Source of the DNA: Paenibacillus sp. MSJ-34
Lineage (GTDB): Bacteria > Bacillota > Bacilli > Paenibacillales > Paenibacillaceae
Assembly: GCF_018918005.1 (NCBI RefSeq)
Contig: NZ_JAHLPR010000015.1
Span: 1-64,000 of the forward strand
Direction: 5' to 3'
Length of the DNA stretch: 64,000 nt
A model generated the notes under the pieces. It worked only from the letters and a program-made list of their open reading frames with translations. It was not told the origin of the DNA and did no database searches. Numbering within the stretch: position 1 is the first letter of the stretch; every line of letters begins with the position of its first letter. This document shows, piece after piece, positions 61,711 to 64,000 of this stretch. Made by a program: the position numbers and the translations under genes.

Positions 61711-62148
61711 ATGGATCAGGTTATTGATAAATTGAACGAGTTTCTGAAAGGCAACCATATGGCCATCCATGCCTATGAGGAATATATTCAACGCGTGAAA
61801 GACGGCGACGCCAAGAAGCTATTCCAGCGTATCCAACAGGAGCATAAACGGCATGCCATCCTATTGGCTGAAAGAATACAAAATTTAGGCGGCGTGCCTG
61901 TAGACGGCGTCGGATTGAAAGGCGCTGCGATAGAATTGATGAAAAAATTGCAAGGGGCAAGCGACGATACGTTCTCGATTCTTCAGGATGCGGCAAAGGG
62001 AGAAGAAGTAGGCATCAAAATAGGCAAGGAAGTCGTGAAAGGCGATCTCGATCCCGAGAGCCTTGCAATGGTGAAACGTATTTTGGATGCCGACCAAAAT
62101 CACGTCGAGGCTTTGCATGCCCAACTGCAAAATCCGTCGCCACTATAG
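61711..62148 (+). CDS. ferritin-like DUF2383-family four-helix protein
   Basis: A 145-residue protein from ATG 61711 behind GAGGTGAG; a start ten codons upstream lacks a ribosome binding site. Helical repeats include MDQVIDKLNEFLKGNHMAIHAYEEYIQRVKDGDAKKLFQRIQQEHKRHAILLAERIQNLGG and ADQNHVEALHAQL. Glu and His residues in AYEEY and EHKRHA resemble diiron-type ligands of ferritin-like proteins. Function unknown; stress or spore roles are common guesses for this family. Confidence 0.75.
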   Translation: MDQVIDKLNEFLKGNHMAIHAYEEYIQRVKDGDAKKLFQRIQQEHKRHAILLAERIQNLGGVPVDGVGLKGAAIELMKKLQGASDDTFSILQDAAKGEEVGIKIGKEVVKGDLDPESLAMVKRILDADQNHVEALHAQLQNPSPL

Positions 62149-62272
62149 GCGCCTTCCTGTTGCAGAACAGACTTTGGCGGTTATTCGGGTCGGAGAATGC
62201 TTTTTAAGGAACGGGACGCGCATGGAACCGTATTACTATGTATAACGTTATTTCCGGGAAGGAATGATTCTT

Positions 62273-62476
62273 ATGAAATACGAAGTAAGAGGGATTCCCA
62301 TTACATGCCCATGTTGCGGTAACGACACGTTTGACAAAGACTATCGGCAATTGAATTCCAGAGGAGCGACCTTTTTCAACTTGGATTGGGCCAATAAAAA
62401 CGCTGCGATTCTCGTTTGCCAACGATGCTCGTATATTTCATGGTTTATGGCGGATCCGGCAAAGATCGGAAAATGA
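62273..62476 (+). CDS. small zinc-ribbon protein
   Basis: A 67-residue protein from ATG 62273 behind GGAAGGAA. It has four Cys in two CxxC knuckles (CPCCGN at residues about 12-15, CQRC near 49-52), which should bind one zinc. The segment between (FFNLDWANKNAAILVCQRCSYISWF) is a typical ribbon. No DNA or RNA target can be read from the sequence. Confidence 0.65.
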   Translation: MKYEVRGIPITCPCCGNDTFDKDYRQLNSRGATFFNLDWANKNAAILVCQRCSYISWFMADPAKIGK

Positions 62477-62478
62477 GA

Positions 62479-62503
62479 GGCCCGGCTTCGATATCCGGGC
62501 CAT
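62479..62503. terminator. hairpin between the zinc-ribbon and tetR genes
   Basis: GGCCCGG (62479-62485) pairs with CCGGGCC (62495-62501) with a 9-nt loop between two convergent genes. T-runs are modest on both sides. Confidence 0.65.
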
Positions 62504-62520
62504 AACGCGAAAAATTTTGT

Positions 62521-63423
62521 TCAGGAGCTTGCCTCCGGCTCAATAATCAGCCTTAACTGCTCGCATTCGCCGCGCAGTTCATCGAGCTGCTCCAAATAAA
62601 ACAGCAACGCTTTGACGACGACGTTGGGGTGCACGGAGTCCTTTGACTCCGTTTTGATTTGGTTAATGGCCTCAAGGTAGTCTTTCTTTTCGGATTCGCT
62701 CAGGGAAGCATGACCTTTGACGATCGTCTCCATTTTACGGTATAACCGGTGCAACTGACGCGATCTCACAATCGGGGTAATGTCCTCCGGCCAACAATTC
62801 AAGACCCAGGAAGGCGTCTCGAACAGCAACGGCATATCCGGTTTTTTGAACTTTAACCCTTCCACCAAAACACCGACCAAATATTCAACATAGACGGCCA
62901 ATTTACGGCAATGGTCATGGGACAGGCTCGGACCGACCACCCGTGTATACTCAAGCAAGACGCTTAGCGAAATAAAAGTCACATCCACGGCAAATTCATC
63001 AATTTGCCCCCCGTACAAATCGACAACGCTCTCCTGAAACCATGAAAACAATTTGCGTTCAAGCGCCATCACCGCATTTTGAATCCGTTCGTTTTCATAA
63101 AAAGGCTGCGAGGGATCCATGAAAAAGTAGATATATGCGCGATGTTTAAAAATATCTTCCAAGTATATCATGACCAATTCGATAATCCGATCGTTTTTCT
63201 TTAACTCCGCGTTGTGGTAGAGCCGGTAAACTTTCTCCTCGAGTTCGTCCGAAAAAGTCGCCAGCAGTTCCTGCAGCAGATCCTCTTTACCAGGAAAATA
63301 CTTGTAAAACGACGGTTTGGTCATTCCGCTTGCCTTGGCAATTTCATCAATCGTCGTTAAAGCGAACCCTTTCTCCCCAAAGAGTTGAAGCGCAGCCTCA
63401 ATAATCTCTGTTTTTTTATTCAC
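62521..63423 (-). CDS. TetR-family transcriptional regulator
   Basis: A 300-residue TetR protein, start taken as GTG 63421-63423 with AAAGGATC upstream; an ATG seven codons earlier is possible. The N-terminal HTH is clear (TEIIEAALQLFGEKGFALTTIDEIAKASGMTKPSFYKYFPGKEDLL). The ligand domain is unusually long (about 230 residues). It follows an RND efflux gene in the same direction and probably controls that pump. Confidence 0.9.
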   Translation of the reverse strand: MNKKTEIIEAALQLFGEKGFALTTIDEIAKASGMTKPSFYKYFPGKEDLLQELLATFSDELEEKVYRLYHNAELKKNDRIIELVMIYLEDIFKHRAYIYFFMDPSQPFYENERIQNAVMALERKLFSWFQESVVDLYGGQIDEFAVDVTFISLSVLLEYTRVVGPSLSHDHCRKLAVYVEYLVGVLVEGLKFKKPDMPLLFETPSWVLNCWPEDITPIVRSRQLHRLYRKMETIVKGHASLSESEKKDYLEAINQIKTESKDSVHPNVVVKALLFYLEQLDELRGECEQLRLIIEPEASS

Positions 63424-63499
63424 ACCAAATGATCCTTTCCTCATGCATTCACAAGCAAAAAAACGTGTTCCGAACGACTCTCCGGCAAATGAACGTTGC

Positions 63500-64000
63500 C
63501 TACATGGTCAGCGGGTTATTCGGGTCTTCCGGAAGATGGCCCGAAGGTTTCGTCTGCCCGGCATCCCGGTTGGCTTTGCGCTCCCGGCGTTTCTCTTTAT
63601 ACAGGGCTACGACCATGTATAAGGATGGAACGACGATCAAGGTCAGCAGCGTGGAGAACATCAGCCCGACAATAATCGTATACGCCATCGGACGGAACAA
63701 GACGCTCCCCGTAATAGCCAGCGGCAGCAAGCCGAAGATGGCGGTCAGCGAAGTAAGCAAAATCGGCCGGAAACGTGCCGAGGTCGCTCCGATAATCGCT
63801 TCTTTAAGCTCTACGCCCTCGCGGCGCGCATCCTCGATAAACTCGATGAGCACGATCCCGTTCCGCACGACGATCCCCGCCAGAGAGATAATCCCCATGA
63901 TGCTCATGAAGCCGATCGACGAACCGGAAATAAAGATGCCGATGACTCCGCCTGCGGCGGCCAGATATACCGTCGTCATAATGATAATCGGCGCCGACAG
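63500..64000 (-). CDS. RND-family efflux transporter, C-terminal part (cut by window edge)
   Basis: The open frame runs in from beyond 64000 (LSAPIIIMTTVYLA) and ends at 63500. It shows the last membrane helices of an AcrB/HAE1-type pump: GFMSIMGIISLAGIVVRNGIVLIEFIEDARREG, ATSARFRPILLTSLTAIFGLLPLAI and GLMFSTLLTLIVVPSLYMVV, followed by a charged cytoplasmic tail. Substrate not inferable. It lies upstream of the tetR gene in the same direction. Confidence 0.92.
   Translation of the reverse strand: MSAPIIIMTTVYLAAAGGVIGIFISGSSIGFMSIMGIISLAGIVVRNGIVLIEFIEDARREGVELKEAIIGATSARFRPILLTSLTAIFGLLPLAITGSVLFRPMAYTIIVGLMFSTLLTLIVVPSLYMVVALYKEKRRERKANRDAGQTKPSGHLPEDPNNPLTM

Overview
The window is about 64 kb of chromosomal DNA from a low-GC-lineage Gram-positive, most likely a member of the Paenibacillaceae (Paenibacillus/Cohnella type). 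The reasons are: AGGAGG-type ribosome binding sites, lipobox lipoproteins, two YesM/YesN-type two-component systems paired with sugar ABC transporters that lack their own ATPase, secreted proteins carrying the copper-amine-oxidase-N (stalk) domain, an ftsEX-M23-ctpB-minJ division cluster, and a holin-like type I toxin. The genus is inference. No rRNA, tRNA or CRISPR array was seen.

Layout. 0-4.4 kb: the edge of a possible IS91 transposase, a secreted stalk-domain protein, an HtrA-like protease and a TIM-barrel sugar isomerase. 4.4-5.35 kb: a repeat-filled spacer with a 103-bp tandem array. 5.35-12.05 kb: sugar ABC transporter 1 (two permeases, lipoprotein) with its YesMN two-component system. 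12.2-13.8 kb: an MFS exporter and an ArsR regulator around a 16-bp palindrome. 14.1-18.9 kb: a D-amino-acid catabolic set (PAS/HTH regulator, D-threonine-aldolase/D-serine-dehydratase-like enzyme, D-aminoacylase, RidA). 19-20.5 kb: small secreted or membrane proteins. 20.7-22.4 kb: ferredoxin-type nitrite/sulfite reductase. 22.43-22.75 kb: a compact type I toxin-antitoxin locus. 22.8-27.8 kb: uvrBA. 28-29.6 kb: motAB. 29.6-31.2 kb: a lipoprotein. 31.3-37.1 kb: the ftsEX/M23/ctpB/minJ block. 37.3-38.8 kb: a VanW/G5 protein. 38.8-39.8 kb: a second repeat-filled spacer. 39.8-48.5 kb: housekeeping genes (thpR, fsr-like MFS, ilvA, DUF488, ddh, a HAD phosphatase, a LysR regulator, a UDG, a GAF-type fRMsr, DUF2905) plus a nitroreductase remnant. 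48.7-50.06 kb: an IS3-family element inserted in a dispersed repeat. 50.4-51 kb: a LOG-family gene. 51.7-61.4 kb: a complete catabolic island. 61.7-64 kb: a ferritin-like DUF2383 protein, a zinc-ribbon protein, a TetR regulator and the C-terminal end of an RND pump.

The most interesting unit is the 51.7-61.4 kb island. It encodes DhaL- and DhaK-like kinase subunits with non-canonical signature motifs, a DapA-superfamily aldolase without the DHDPS arginine, two ABC permeases, a YesMN two-component system and a separate solute-binding lipoprotein. The permease operon and the binding-protein gene share a long conserved upstream sequence at the same 41-bp spacing from their -10 boxes, so they are probably one regulon. 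The whole island is bracketed by a direct repeat of about 190 bp (two mismatches seen). The distal copy is preceded by a copy of the 3' end of the LOG gene that lies on the other side of the island. This looks like a transferable module for an unidentified polyol, ketose or sugar acid.

The long spacers are also unusual. They are mosaics of at least four repeat families: a 103-bp tandem unit, a 136-bp element with perfect 11-bp inverted ends, a 79-bp element with GCGGACA/TGTCCGC ends, and ATTGGA...TCCAAT palindromes. Coordinates of sites are from reading the sequence by eye, and functional statements are homology-based recognition without database searches.
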